Shown one piece after another: positions 1-7,458 of a DNA stretch of 21,236 bases (the first letter of the stretch is position 1; the number at the start of each line of letters is the position of its first letter). The notes beneath the pieces are model-generated. The model had not been told where the DNA came from and did not search any database. It worked only from the letters and a program-made list of their open reading frames with translations. A program made the translations under genes and the position numbers. Origin of the DNA: Caryophanales bacterium UBA7642 (GTDB taxonomy: Bacteria; Bacillota_I; Bacilli_A; RFN20; CAG-288). The DNA is taken from the NCBI GenBank assembly GCA_002483745.1, contig DLIM01000044.1:1-21236 (forward strand), read 5' to 3'.

Positions 1-73
1 CATCCCGAACTCGGAAGTTAAGCGCCGCGGCGGCGAAAATACCCCTCGGGGGAAGATAGCCTGCAGCCGCTAC
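1..73 (+). rRNA. rrf: 5S ribosomal RNA, 3' portion (5' end outside window)
   Basis: The window opens inside a 5S rRNA at the conserved CATCCCGAACTCGGAAGTTAAG block (helix III/loop region), continues through the ACCCCTCGGGGGAAGATAG segment of helices IV/V, and closes with a GCCGC strand that would pair with the missing 5' end. About two thirds of a roughly 115-nt molecule is present. The 3' end is approximate. It implies that an rRNA operon ends at this point, reading in the + direction, with no tRNA after it before the terminator. Confidence 0.93.
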
Positions 74-83
74 TTAGTAAATC

Positions 84-115
84 AACACATTTCTGTATAA
101 GGAATGTGTTTTTTT
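84..115 (+). terminator. Intrinsic terminator of the rRNA operon
   Basis: AACACATT (84-91) pairs perfectly with AATGTGTT (103-110) around an 11-nt loop, and a run of seven T follows (109-115). It lies just after the 5S rRNA and before the asp23 promoter, so it should end the rRNA transcript. Confidence 0.88.
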
Positions 116-147
116 GTTTTATATCCTGGTATTCAATAACAGTTAGG

Positions 148-176
148 TTGATTTATACTGCTTTTTTTGCTAAAAT
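148..176 (+). promoter_or_regulatory. Sigma-A type promoter of asp23-fakA, extended -10
   Basis: TTGATT (148-153) and TAAAAT (171-176) are separated by 17 bp. TG at 168-169 provides an extended -10 (TGc-TAAAAT). The start of transcription is expected near 183, giving a very short leader that just includes the ribosome binding site GAGGA (185-189). Confidence 0.7.
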
Positions 177-195
177 TTTATGTTGAGGATTTCAT

Positions 196-546
196 ATGAA
201 AATAGGAAAGACAAACCAATTTGGATCCATCGATATTTCGCCAAACGCTTTGGCTGATTTAGCTGGCATTACTGCTTCTTCAGTTTATGGCGTTGTTGGC
301 TTAGTGAGCAAACAGTCTTTTACCAACCCTCTTAATCAGTTTCTTAAGAAGGAAAACTATTCTGATGGTGTTTCTGTAAAGAAAACAAAAAGCTGTTATG
401 AAGTTTCTTTATATCTAGTTGTCAGCAAAGACGTCAAGATTGCTGAAGTTGTTTATGAAGTTCAAAAGCAAGTCTCGTATGTCCTTGAAAAGAACTTTGG
501 TATCCCTTTTAAGATTGTTAATGTATTTATTCAAGCTGTTAAATAA
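196..546 (+). CDS. Asp23/Gls24 family envelope stress protein (YloU-like)
   Basis: This 116-residue protein has the Asp23/Gls24 (DUF322) pattern: an N-terminal strand 'FGSIDISPNALADLAGITASS', a central glycine turn 'YGVVGLV', and a C-terminal 'DVKIAEVVYEVQKQVSYVLEK' helix followed by 'VNVFIQAV'. It is cytosolic, with no signal peptide. In Bacillota this short form (YloU) almost always precedes the fatty acid kinase gene, as it does here with a 22-nt gap, so the two are probably co-transcribed. Family members are linked to alkaline or envelope stress, but the molecular role of the YloU form is not settled. The ATG at 196 is supported by GAGGA six bases upstream. The link to lipid or envelope homeostasis is inferred from context. 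Confidence 0.88.
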   Translation: MKIGKTNQFGSIDISPNALADLAGITASSVYGVVGLVSKQSFTNPLNQFLKKENYSDGVSVKKTKSCYEVSLYLVVSKDVKIAEVVYEVQKQVSYVLEKNFGIPFKIVNVFIQAVK

Positions 547-568
547 TATTTTTGAAAGGCCAACATAA

Positions 569-2344
569 ATGATAAAGATAGATGGTGTAATACTTAAAAG
601 AATGATTATTTCTGCATCTAATAACCTTTATAACTCCTATCCTGAAATTGATGCTTTAAATGTTTTCCCTGTACCTGATGGCGATACGGGAACTAATATG
701 AATCTCACCATGTCTAGCGGTGCTAAAGAAGTTTTTAATAAAACTGATACTTCTATCTATTCGGTCGCTAAGGATTTTGCCAGAGGTTTATTGATGGGCG
801 CTAGGGGAAACTCCGGTGTTATTCTTTCCCAGATTTTCCGTGGCTTTGCTGAAGGATTAGAGAACAAAGACAGTGTTGATGCTATCGGTTTAGCTAATGC
901 TTTCGTAAATGCCAAGAATGTGGCCTATAAGGCTGTTATGAGACCGGTTGAAGGAACTATACTCACTGTTATCAGAGAGGCTTCTGCGGCTTTATATGAA
1001 AAGGCCTGCAAAGATATGCCGATTGATCAGTGCATGGATATTCTTTATTCTGAAGCTAAGAAGTCTTTAGCTAAGACTCCTGATCTTTTACCTGTACTTA
1101 AAGAGGTTGGCGTTGTTGATTCTGGCGGTGCTGGTTTATGCAAGGTTCTTGAAGGCTTCTCTAAAGCTCTTCATAATGAAATCGTTGAGAAGAATATGCC
1201 TACTGTCACTGAAGATGTTGAACCTTATTCAACTGGTAAGCCTAGTGAAGTTAAACCTGATGTTGGCAATGTCCAAGCTAAATTTGCTCATAAGGAATTT
1301 GGTTACTGCACCCAGTTTATGATTGATTTACCTGATCAGAATAAGCTTCCTGCTGATAAAAAGGTTTTCAATGAGAAGAGATTCAAGGCTATGCTTGAAG
1401 CTCATGGTAATTCTATTGTCTGTATTCATGATGGAACCTTAGTTAAGGTCCATATTCATACTCTTAAACCTGGAAATATTCTCACTTATGCTCAGCAGTT
1501 CGGTGAGTTTAAGATGGTTAAGGTTGATAATATGTCTGAGCAGCACGAAGAGCTCATCATGGAAGACAATGCCAAGAAGGAAGAAGCTGGCGTTAAAGAA
1601 GAAGGTAGTGATGCTAAGATTGAAGTAACTACTTCTGCTCCGGCTTTTGATAAAAAAGAGGCAACGCCTGCTGTTAAGAAGGAATACGGCTTAATATCAG
1701 TAGCTGTCGGTACTGGTGTTGAGAAGCTCTTCCGTGACTTATCTGTCGACTATATCGTTTCTGGCGGTCAGACTATGAACCCTTCAACCGAAGATTTTGT
1801 TAATGCTATCAAGAAGATCAATTGCAAGAATATCTTCATCTTCCCCAACAACGGAAACATAATTATGGCAGCTAATCAGGCTGCTGAGATTATGAAGGAT
1901 GTCTGCAACGTCCATGTTATTCCTACAAAGACAATACCTGAAGGACTAGTTGCCTGTATGGTATTTAATCCTGAAGGCTCTGTTGATGATAACATTGAAT
2001 CCATGAAGGAGAATGCCTCTTCTGTCAAATCGGGTGAAATCACTTATGCTATCAAGGATACAACTATTGATGGCGTGACTGTGAAGAAGGATAACTTCAT
2101 GGGTATTACCCATAAGAAGATTGTCTGCTGCCATAAGCACAAGCTTAATACCTTAATGGATTTGCTCAAGCAAATGGTTGATGAGGATAGCCAGATTATT
2201 ACAGTCATCTGTGGACAGGACGTCACTGAAGAAGAGAAAAAGACTCTTACTAAGAATATCTCTGATCAGTATGGCAGTGACTTAGATGTTGAGATTGATG
2301 ATGGCAAACAGCCAGTTTATTCTTTCTTTGTTTCTGTCGAATAA
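569..2344 (+). CDS. fakA: Fatty acid kinase, ATP-binding subunit FakA (DAK2/DhaL domain)
   Basis: FakA phosphorylates fatty acids presented by a FakB (DegV-type) carrier, giving acyl-phosphate for PlsX/PlsY and phospholipid synthesis. The N-terminal DhaL-like kinase domain (about 1-200) shows NVFPVPDGDTGTNM at 31-44, whose Asp residues bind Mg-ATP in the family, then GARGNSGVILSQ at 77-88 and VVDSGGAGL at 182-190. The middle domain keeps GYCT (245-248) and VKVHIHT (292-298), Cys/His motifs typical of FakA. The C-terminal domain (about 373-591) is DegV-fold-like, with SGGQTMNPST at 398-407. A charged, low-complexity linker at about 331-372 makes the protein slightly longer than the usual 550 or so residues. 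The ribosome binding site AAAGG (555-559) supports the start. It sits directly behind asp23 as in many Bacillota. No fakB lies in the window. Confidence 0.93.
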   Translation: MIKIDGVILKRMIISASNNLYNSYPEIDALNVFPVPDGDTGTNMNLTMSSGAKEVFNKTDTSIYSVAKDFARGLLMGARGNSGVILSQIFRGFAEGLENKDSVDAIGLANAFVNAKNVAYKAVMRPVEGTILTVIREASAALYEKACKDMPIDQCMDILYSEAKKSLAKTPDLLPVLKEVGVVDSGGAGLCKVLEGFSKALHNEIVEKNMPTVTEDVEPYSTGKPSEVKPDVGNVQAKFAHKEFGYCTQFMIDLPDQNKLPADKKVFNEKRFKAMLEAHGNSIVCIHDGTLVKVHIHTLKPGNILTYAQQFGEFKMVKVDNMSEQHEELIMEDNAKKEEAGVKEEGSDAKIEVTTSAPAFDKKEATPAVKKEYGLISVAVGTGVEKLFRDLSVDYIVSGGQTMNPSTEDFVNAIKKINCKNIFIFPNNGNIIMAANQAAEIMKDVCNVHVIPTKTIPEGLVACMVFNPEGSVDDNIESMKENASSVKSGEITYAIKDTTIDGVTVKKDNFMGITHKKIVCCHKHKLNTLMDLLKQMVDEDSQIITVICGQDVTEEEKKTLTKNISDQYGSDLDVEIDDGKQPVYSFFVSVE

Positions 2345-2360
2345 TTACACTAAGCAAAAT

Positions 2361-2393
2361 ACAGCTAGGCTTATACCTAGCTGTTATTTTTTT
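2361..2393 (+). terminator. Intrinsic terminator after fakA
   Basis: ACAGCTAGG (2361-2369) pairs perfectly with CCTAGCTGT (2376-2384) around a 6-nt loop, and a run of seven T follows at 2387-2393. It ends the asp23-fakA transcript and separates it from recG. Confidence 0.9.
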
Positions 2394-2421
2394 GTTTTTA
2401 TTTAACTCTCCCTTCTTAGTT

Positions 2422-2427
2422 TATAAT
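2422..2427 (+). promoter_or_regulatory. -10 element of a recG promoter (very short or no leader)
   Basis: A perfect TATAAT lies only 8 bases before the recG ATG (2436). The -35 is weak: TTTAAC at 2401-2406 would give 15-bp spacing, and TTGTTT at 2392-2397 would give 24 bp. A transcript starting about 7 bp after the -10 would begin at or just before the ATG, and no Shine-Dalgarno-like sequence lies between the -10 and the ATG. Confidence 0.6.
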
Positions 2428-2435
2428 ATCTATAT

Positions 2436-4415
2436 ATGAATCAAAAAGACCTGTATACGATTCTTAATGCTAACACTGAAGAAGATATCCTCAGGCATTT
2501 CCCGTCTCGCTATGAAGATATTAGGCCTTCTATTCTCTCTTCTACTCCTACTGATGGCGAACGAGTAGTAGTCAAAGGTAAAATCAATAGCCTGAAGTCT
2601 TTTTCTGCTAGAGGAACTAGCATTATCCGTTTTCATCTCAAGGCTTATGGGGACAGGGATTTACCTTGTATTCTTTTTAATCAGCCTTTCTATTTAAATA
2701 AGCTCAGCTCCTATAATGATGAACTATTTATTATGTATTACTCTGAAAGCCGGAAAGCTTATCTAGTTTCCTATATTATGGATGTGGATTCTTATTTTGC
2801 TATTACGGGGATTAAGCCCTGCTATTCTCTTCCTAAAGGAATATCAGCATCCTATTTTACTAGCTATGTTAAGAAGCTTTTATCCTATCCCAAAGAAGCA
2901 TCTTATGTAGTAAGCAAAGTACCTAAGAAATATATTGAAAAATATCATCTGATGAACGAATATGATGCTTATCGTTCTGTTCATCTCCCCCGTGATGAAA
3001 ACGATAAGCATAATGGGTTAAGAGTATTCAAATATGAGGAAGCGCTCAGTTACTGCATCAAGGCCTTATCGATAAGAGCTAAAGCCAATCAAAAGAAAAA
3101 AGATAACCCCAATATAGATAAGGAAAACATCAACAAATTTGTTGCTAAGCTTCCTTATCCTTTAACCAAGGATCAACTGACTGCTATTAGAGAAATCATC
3201 AATGACATGCTTCTTCCTAAGGTCATGTTCAGATTGCTTCAGGGAGATGTCGGAACTGGTAAAACCATAGTTGGCTTTGTGGCTTTGTATGCAAACTACT
3301 TGCGTGGAAAGCAAGGAGTGCTGATGGCTCCGACTTTTGAGTTAGCCTCCCAGCATTATCAGAATGCTTTAAAAGTATTCAAGGATTATCCTATTAGGAT
3401 TGCTTTCTTGGCTGGAAATTCCTTAACTGTCAAGGAGAAGAATAACGTTCTAAAAGGACTTGCCAACAAGGAGATAGATATTCTTATCTCTACTCACTCG
3501 GCTATTTCTGACAAAGTCGTATTTAAGGATTTAGGTTTATCTATAATTGATGAGCAGCAGCTCTTTGGTGTTAAGCAAAGAGAAGAACTGATAAGTAAAG
3601 GAAACAGCGATATCCTTATGATGTCTGCCACTCCAATTCCCCGTACATTATCACAAATTGTTAACTCTGATTTAGATGTTTCTACTCTTGAACAATATCC
3701 AAGAGGTCCTAGAAATGTTAAAACACAGGTCGTTAGATCTACTGATCCTATAATTGAGAAAGCAATCAATAAAGCCTTAGCTGCAAAAAGACAGATTTTC
3801 ATTGTGGTTCCTAAGATTGAAGAAAGCAGCCGTGGAAATTCCAGCGCTGAAAAAGTCTATCAGGATATCAGTGAGCGTTTTGGAGTAGATAAAGTTCAGC
3901 TTCTTCATGGAAGAATCAAAAAAGATGAGCAGGAAAGAATCTATAATGAATTCCTTAAAGGCAATAAACCTATTCTTGTTTCAACCACGGTTATAGAAGT
4001 CGGAATTGATGTGTCCAGCGCCTGTCTTTTGATCATTTATGATGCTAATTATTTTGGGCTTTCTTCTTTGCATCAGCTACGAGGACGTATTGGAAGATCC
4101 GGTGAATTTGCTTTGGCTTTGTTAATCTATGACGGCAATGATAAAGATGCCAAAGATAAGTTAGAATTCCTTGCTGATAATAGTGATGGCTTGAAGATTT
4201 CTACTTATGATTTACAGCACCGTGGATCGGGTTCGTATTCCGGTGAAAAGCAGTCTGGATCAAGTGAACTTTCTATTTGCAATTTTGTTGATGATTATAC
4301 GGTTCTAAAATGTGCGAAAGAGGATGCTCTTGAAATCCTAAATAATCCCTCTATTTCTGATAATGCCAGTTATCTAAAATCATTAGACTTGGACAAGCCG
4401 GCTTATTTGGCTTAA
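2436..4415 (+). CDS. recG: ATP-dependent DNA helicase RecG
   Basis: RecG reverses stalled replication forks and branch-migrates Holliday junctions. The 659-residue length is close to the family's usual 670-700. An N-terminal wedge/OB domain (about 1-220) contains 'HFPSRYEDIRP' at its start and 'GERVVVKGKINSLKS'. The helicase core follows: motif I GDVGTGKT (270-277), motif II DEQQ (372-375), motif III SATPIPRTL (397-405), 'STTVIEVGIDVSSA' of motif V, and motif VI QLRGRIGRSGE (547-557). Motif II in most RecG proteins reads DEQH; the codons here are GAT GAG CAG CAG, so the last residue is Gln. The ATG at 2436 is kept because the wedge-domain opening 'MNQKDLYTIL' matches the family's N-terminus, although there is no ribosome binding site. 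It follows fakA as in many Bacillota but has its own promoter. Confidence 0.94.
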   Translation: MNQKDLYTILNANTEEDILRHFPSRYEDIRPSILSSTPTDGERVVVKGKINSLKSFSARGTSIIRFHLKAYGDRDLPCILFNQPFYLNKLSSYNDELFIMYYSESRKAYLVSYIMDVDSYFAITGIKPCYSLPKGISASYFTSYVKKLLSYPKEASYVVSKVPKKYIEKYHLMNEYDAYRSVHLPRDENDKHNGLRVFKYEEALSYCIKALSIRAKANQKKKDNPNIDKENINKFVAKLPYPLTKDQLTAIREIINDMLLPKVMFRLLQGDVGTGKTIVGFVALYANYLRGKQGVLMAPTFELASQHYQNALKVFKDYPIRIAFLAGNSLTVKEKNNVLKGLANKEIDILISTHSAISDKVVFKDLGLSIIDEQQLFGVKQREELISKGNSDILMMSATPIPRTLSQIVNSDLDVSTLEQYPRGPRNVKTQVVRSTDPIIEKAINKALAAKRQIFIVVPKIEESSRGNSSAEKVYQDISERFGVDKVQLLHGRIKKDEQERIYNEFLKGNKPILVSTTVIEVGIDVSSACLLIIYDANYFGLSSLHQLRGRIGRSGEFALALLIYDGNDKDAKDKLEFLADNSDGLKISTYDLQHRGSGSYSGEKQSGSSELSICNFVDDYTVLKCAKEDALEILNNPSISDNASYLKSLDLDKPAYLA

Positions 4416-4436
4416 GAAGAGCTTATTTATCTATTT

Positions 4437-4483
4437 TTAGGTCCTAATATTTGTTATTATATAAAATATATGTTTTTAGGAGG
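4437..4483 (+). promoter_or_regulatory. Possible plsX promoter and strong ribosome binding site
   Basis: AT-rich TATAAAAT at 4460-4467 can serve as a -10, but the matching -35 (TTAGGT, 4437-4442) is poor. AGGAGG at 4478-4483 lies 11 bases before the plsX ATG and fixes that start. A small palindrome TTAGG-T-CCTAA (4437-4447) overlaps the -35 position. The gap after recG holds no convincing terminator, so read-through from recG is also possible. Confidence 0.4.
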
Positions 4484-4494
4484 ATAAGACCAGT

Positions 4495-5490
4495 ATGTCT
4501 AAAATAGCTGTTGATTTAATGGGTTCTGACTTAGGTTACTCAGAATTATCTAAAGCTGTTATTCAGTTCATTAACGAAGATAAAAATTCTTCATTTATAC
4601 TCTTTGGAGAAGAAGACAAAATTCAGCCTCTTTTTGCTGACGTTGATTCAAAGCGTTTCAAAATCGTTAATACCACTGAAGTTATTCCAATGGAGATTAA
4701 ACCGCTTGATTTCTTAAGAGCTAATAGGTCTTCTATGTATCAGGCAATTAAGGCTGTAAAAGAAGGTGAAGCTGATGCCGTAGTATCAGCTGGATCAACT
4801 GGTGGCTTTGTTGTTGGTTCCACTATTCTCTTAAGAAACATTGATGGTGTTACTAGAGCTGGTTTATGTACACCTTTCCCTACCGCAATTAAGAACCGTC
4901 CCTGCGTTATTCTTGATGTTGGTGCCAGTAACGTCAACACCGGAGAAGATATTTATGGTTTTGCCAGAATGGGTAGAATCTATGCTGAAGACATTACTGA
5001 GATTCATAACCCCTCTGTCTATACTCTTTCAAACGGCTCCGAAGAAGGTAAAGGCCCTCAAGAAGTAGTAGATGCTTATGAATTAATGAAGACACGTAAA
5101 TTGACTGGCTTTAAAGGCAACTGCGAAGCCCGTGAAGCTCTTGATGGCAACCATGATGTTATTGTCACATCTGGCTATGTCGGCAATATTTTCCTTAAGG
5201 CAACTGAAGGAACTGCCGGCATGATGAACGGCATGATTAAGAAAGCTTTTAAGCGTAATATTTTCTCTAAGATCGGTTACCTCTTTGCTAAAAAGGGTAT
5301 CAAAGATATGAAAGAGACTCTTGATTATCGTCGCTTTGGAGGAGCCATCCTTCTTGGTATTAATGGTGTTGCTGTTAAAGCCCATGGCAATTCCAACACC
5401 TATGCTTTCTATAATGCAATCAAGGTTGCTGATTCCATGGTAAAGCACGATATTATCAACAAGATCAAGAAAGAATTCTCGAATGACTGA
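4495..5490 (+). CDS. plsX: Phosphate acyltransferase PlsX
   Basis: PlsX reversibly converts acyl-ACP and phosphate to acyl-phosphate, the acyl donor for PlsY in phosphatidic acid synthesis. It is a peripheral membrane enzyme. The 331-residue length is typical. Family landmarks are 'KIAVDLMGSD' at the N-terminus, 'AVVSAGSTGGFVVGS', 'LDVGASNVNT', 'DVIVTSGYVGNIFLKATEG', and the C-terminal 'RRFGGAILLGINGVAVKAHGNS'. The N-terminal motif is MGSD where most PlsX have MGGD. The AGGAGG ribosome binding site supports the start. It overlaps rnc by 8 bases, so the fabD, fabG and acpP genes that often lie between plsX and rnc are absent. With FakA just upstream, acyl-phosphate may come largely from exogenous fatty acids; that is an inference. 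Confidence 0.93.
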   Translation: MSKIAVDLMGSDLGYSELSKAVIQFINEDKNSSFILFGEEDKIQPLFADVDSKRFKIVNTTEVIPMEIKPLDFLRANRSSMYQAIKAVKEGEADAVVSAGSTGGFVVGSTILLRNIDGVTRAGLCTPFPTAIKNRPCVILDVGASNVNTGEDIYGFARMGRIYAEDITEIHNPSVYTLSNGSEEGKGPQEVVDAYELMKTRKLTGFKGNCEAREALDGNHDVIVTSGYVGNIFLKATEGTAGMMNGMIKKAFKRNIFSKIGYLFAKKGIKDMKETLDYRRFGGAILLGINGVAVKAHGNSNTYAFYNAIKVADSMVKHDIINKIKKEFSND

Positions 5491-6163
5491 AGGATTGGAT
5501 AAAGTCTTTAAAAGATTTCATATCGTTCCTAATGATGTTTCTCTCTATGAGATGGCTTTTACTCATGCTTCATACACTAATGAACATCCAGCTGAGAAAG
5601 ATTATGATCGCTTGGAATTCTTAGGAGACTCTATTCTTGATATGGTAATCGGAGATTTCGTCTATCAGAAATATCCTGATGCCGATTCTGGCCGATTATC
5701 AAAAATGCGTTCAGCCTTAGTAGAAGGAAAAACATTAACTAATTTTTCCGAAAACTGCTATGATTTTGCTGACTTAGTAAGGTATTCTGTCGGTGAAAAA
5801 GGTAACATCCGTTTTCACCATCATATTAACGAAGATGTCTTTGAATCCTTTATTGGAGCCACTTATCTGGACCAAGGCTATGAATTTGTCCGTTCTATGT
5901 TAAGTGAAATCTATAAGCCTCTCATTGAGAAAGCTTTTGAATTGGCCGATAATAGCGATCCTAAAAGTTCTCTTCAGGAACTTCTTAAGAGCGATGTTGA
6001 ATATGTTTTAGTTTCTCAGTCTAATTTAAACACTCAAGATGTTAACTATGTGATTGAAGCTCGTGTCGGTACTGCCGTTTTAGGCAAAGGCCAAGGACAC
6101 AATCGTATGCAGGCAGAGACTGCAGCTGCTAAAGATGCCCTCTCGAAGAAAGTAGGAAAATAA
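5483..6163 (+). CDS. rnc: Ribonuclease III
   Basis: RNase III cleaves double-stranded RNA, including rRNA precursors and antisense duplexes. The 226-residue protein has the catalytic domain (about 1-155) with the signature DRLEFLGDSILD. The Mg-binding residues are recognisable as E45 and D49 in that motif, and D118 and E121 in NEDVFESFIGA. A C-terminal dsRNA-binding domain (about 158-226) starts at 'DPKSSLQELL' and ends in 'AETAAAKDAL'. The start overlaps the end of plsX by 8 bases, which suggests translational coupling, and ftsY begins two bases after its stop. The plsX-rnc-ftsY order is common in Bacillota, here without smc between rnc and ftsY. Confidence 0.95.
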   Translation: MTEGLDKVFKRFHIVPNDVSLYEMAFTHASYTNEHPAEKDYDRLEFLGDSILDMVIGDFVYQKYPDADSGRLSKMRSALVEGKTLTNFSENCYDFADLVRYSVGEKGNIRFHHHINEDVFESFIGATYLDQGYEFVRSMLSEIYKPLIEKAFELADNSDPKSSLQELLKSDVEYVLVSQSNLNTQDVNYVIEARVGTAVLGKGQGHNRMQAETAAAKDALSKKVGK

Positions 6164-6164
6164 T

Positions 6165-7448
6165 ATGGGTTTAATAAAATTCCTAAAAGAGAAGTTTGCT
6201 CATCGCAAAGAAGAAAAAGAAGAGAAAACTTCTCCTGCTGTTTCTAATGAGGAGAACAAAACTTCTTCGGAAGAGAAGCCTGGTCAGATAAATGAAGAGA
6301 ACAAACCTCTTGAATCTCAAAAAGACGAAATTAATACCTCTTTTGATAAGACTCTGGATACTACTGCTAAGGCTATTACCCCCAAAGAAGATACTGCCCA
6401 AGTAAAAGAAGTTAGTTCTCAACCTGTTATCTCTGAAGCAAAAGATAAAACTACTTTAAATAACGAGGCAGAAGCTTCCGAGAAGAATCCAGAAGAACCT
6501 CTTTCCGATAAAGAAAAAGAAAAATCTATTGAAGACAAATATGTTGCCGGCCTAGATAAGTCCCGTGTCGGTTTTACTGAGAGATTAAAGAAGCTAGCTA
6601 ATTCTCATAAAGTCATCAACCAGGAATACTTTGATAACCTTGAAAGAATTCTGATTGAAGCTGATGTTGGCGTCAATCTCTCTTTGGAATTGATTAAAGA
6701 GACGTCAATAGAAGCTAGCGCCAAGAGTATTACTGATCCAAACGAATTAAACGATCTTCTCATCGATAAAATGTTTGTTGGCTATGCTAACCGTGGCGGT
6801 TCTTTCCAAACCGAACTTAATTTTGCCAAGGAAGGTCCGACTGTTGTTTTGATGTGTGGCGTAAATGGTGTCGGAAAGACTACAACCGTGGCTAAGCTGG
6901 CTAAGAAATACAAAGACCGTGGCATGAAAGTGCTTTTGGTGGCTGCTGATACTTTCCGTGCTGGAGCTGTAGAACAATTAGCTTTCTGGGCCAAGAAAGT
7001 TGGAGTTGATATCTTGACTCGCCCCAACTCTGATCCGGCTTCCTTGTGCTATGATGCTTTAAACAAAGCCAAAGCTGAAGGCTATCAATTGGTTTTAGTT
7101 GATACAGCCGGTCGTCTTCAGAATAAGAAAGGCTTAATGGATGAACTTTCTAAGATTGTGAGAGTCATGAAAAAAATAATTCCTGAAGCTCCACATGAAA
7201 GCTTATTAGTGATTGATGCTAACACGGGCCAGAATGGTATTGATCAGGCCAGTGTCTTTAGAGATTCCGTTCCTTTGACTGGCATTGTCATCACTAAGAT
7301 GGATGGAACCAGCAAAGGCGGCATTATTTTATCTATCCGTGATCAGTTAGCTTTGCCTGTCAAATTCATCGGCTTAGGTGAAAAGATGGATGATTTAGAA
7401 GAATTCGATTTAGATAAGTATCTATATGGCTTGCTTATCGGTGAGTAG
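6165..7448 (+). CDS. ftsY: Signal recognition particle receptor FtsY
   Basis: FtsY is the membrane-associated GTPase that receives SRP-ribosome complexes and hands them to the Sec translocon. It has 427 residues. Residues 1 to about 120 form a Lys/Glu-rich, low-complexity A domain with a basic start (GLIKFLKEKFAHRKEEKEEK) suited to lipid contact. The helical N domain covers about 125-220. The G domain shows G1 GVNGVGKT (232-239), DTFRAGAVEQL (262-272), G3 DTAGR (313-317) and G4 TKMDGTSKGG (377-386). The tail 'GEKMDDLEEFDLDKYLYGLL' is typical. The start follows the rnc stop in a TAATATG arrangement. It shares an operon with ylxM and ffh, so both GTPases of the targeting cycle are made from the same locus. 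Confidence 0.95.
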   Translation: MGLIKFLKEKFAHRKEEKEEKTSPAVSNEENKTSSEEKPGQINEENKPLESQKDEINTSFDKTLDTTAKAITPKEDTAQVKEVSSQPVISEAKDKTTLNNEAEASEKNPEEPLSDKEKEKSIEDKYVAGLDKSRVGFTERLKKLANSHKVINQEYFDNLERILIEADVGVNLSLELIKETSIEASAKSITDPNELNDLLIDKMFVGYANRGGSFQTELNFAKEGPTVVLMCGVNGVGKTTTVAKLAKKYKDRGMKVLLVAADTFRAGAVEQLAFWAKKVGVDILTRPNSDPASLCYDALNKAKAEGYQLVLVDTAGRLQNKKGLMDELSKIVRVMKKIIPEAPHESLLVIDANTGQNGIDQASVFRDSVPLTGIVITKMDGTSKGGIILSIRDQLALPVKFIGLGEKMDDLEEFDLDKYLYGLLIGE

Positions 7449-7452
7449 GAGA
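7447..7452 (+). promoter_or_regulatory. Ribosome binding site that sets the start of the small membrane protein
   Basis: AGGAGA overlaps the ftsY stop codon and lies six bases before ATG 7459. An in-frame ATG at 7426 would start inside ftsY, has no such site, and would add a polar MACLSVSRRKN stretch in front of the hydrophobic helix. Confidence 0.75.
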
Positions 7453-7458
7453 AAAAAC

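Noticed and set aside
4437..4447. TTAGG-T-CCTAA near the plsX promoter as a FapR site
   Set aside because: FapR sites have longer TTAGTA-type arms with a wider spacer; this 11-bp element does not match and can occur by chance in AT-rich DNA.
5083..5448. 121-codon open frame antisense to plsX, and other long antisense frames (for example in recG and ftsY)
   Set aside because: They lie wholly within strongly recognised genes, have no ribosome binding sites and resemble no known protein; they are shadows of the coding strand.
7426..7458. Upstream ATG (7426) as start of the small membrane protein
   Set aside because: It lies inside ftsY without a ribosome binding site, whereas ATG 7459 has AGGAGA six bases upstream and starts directly at the first hydrophobic helix.
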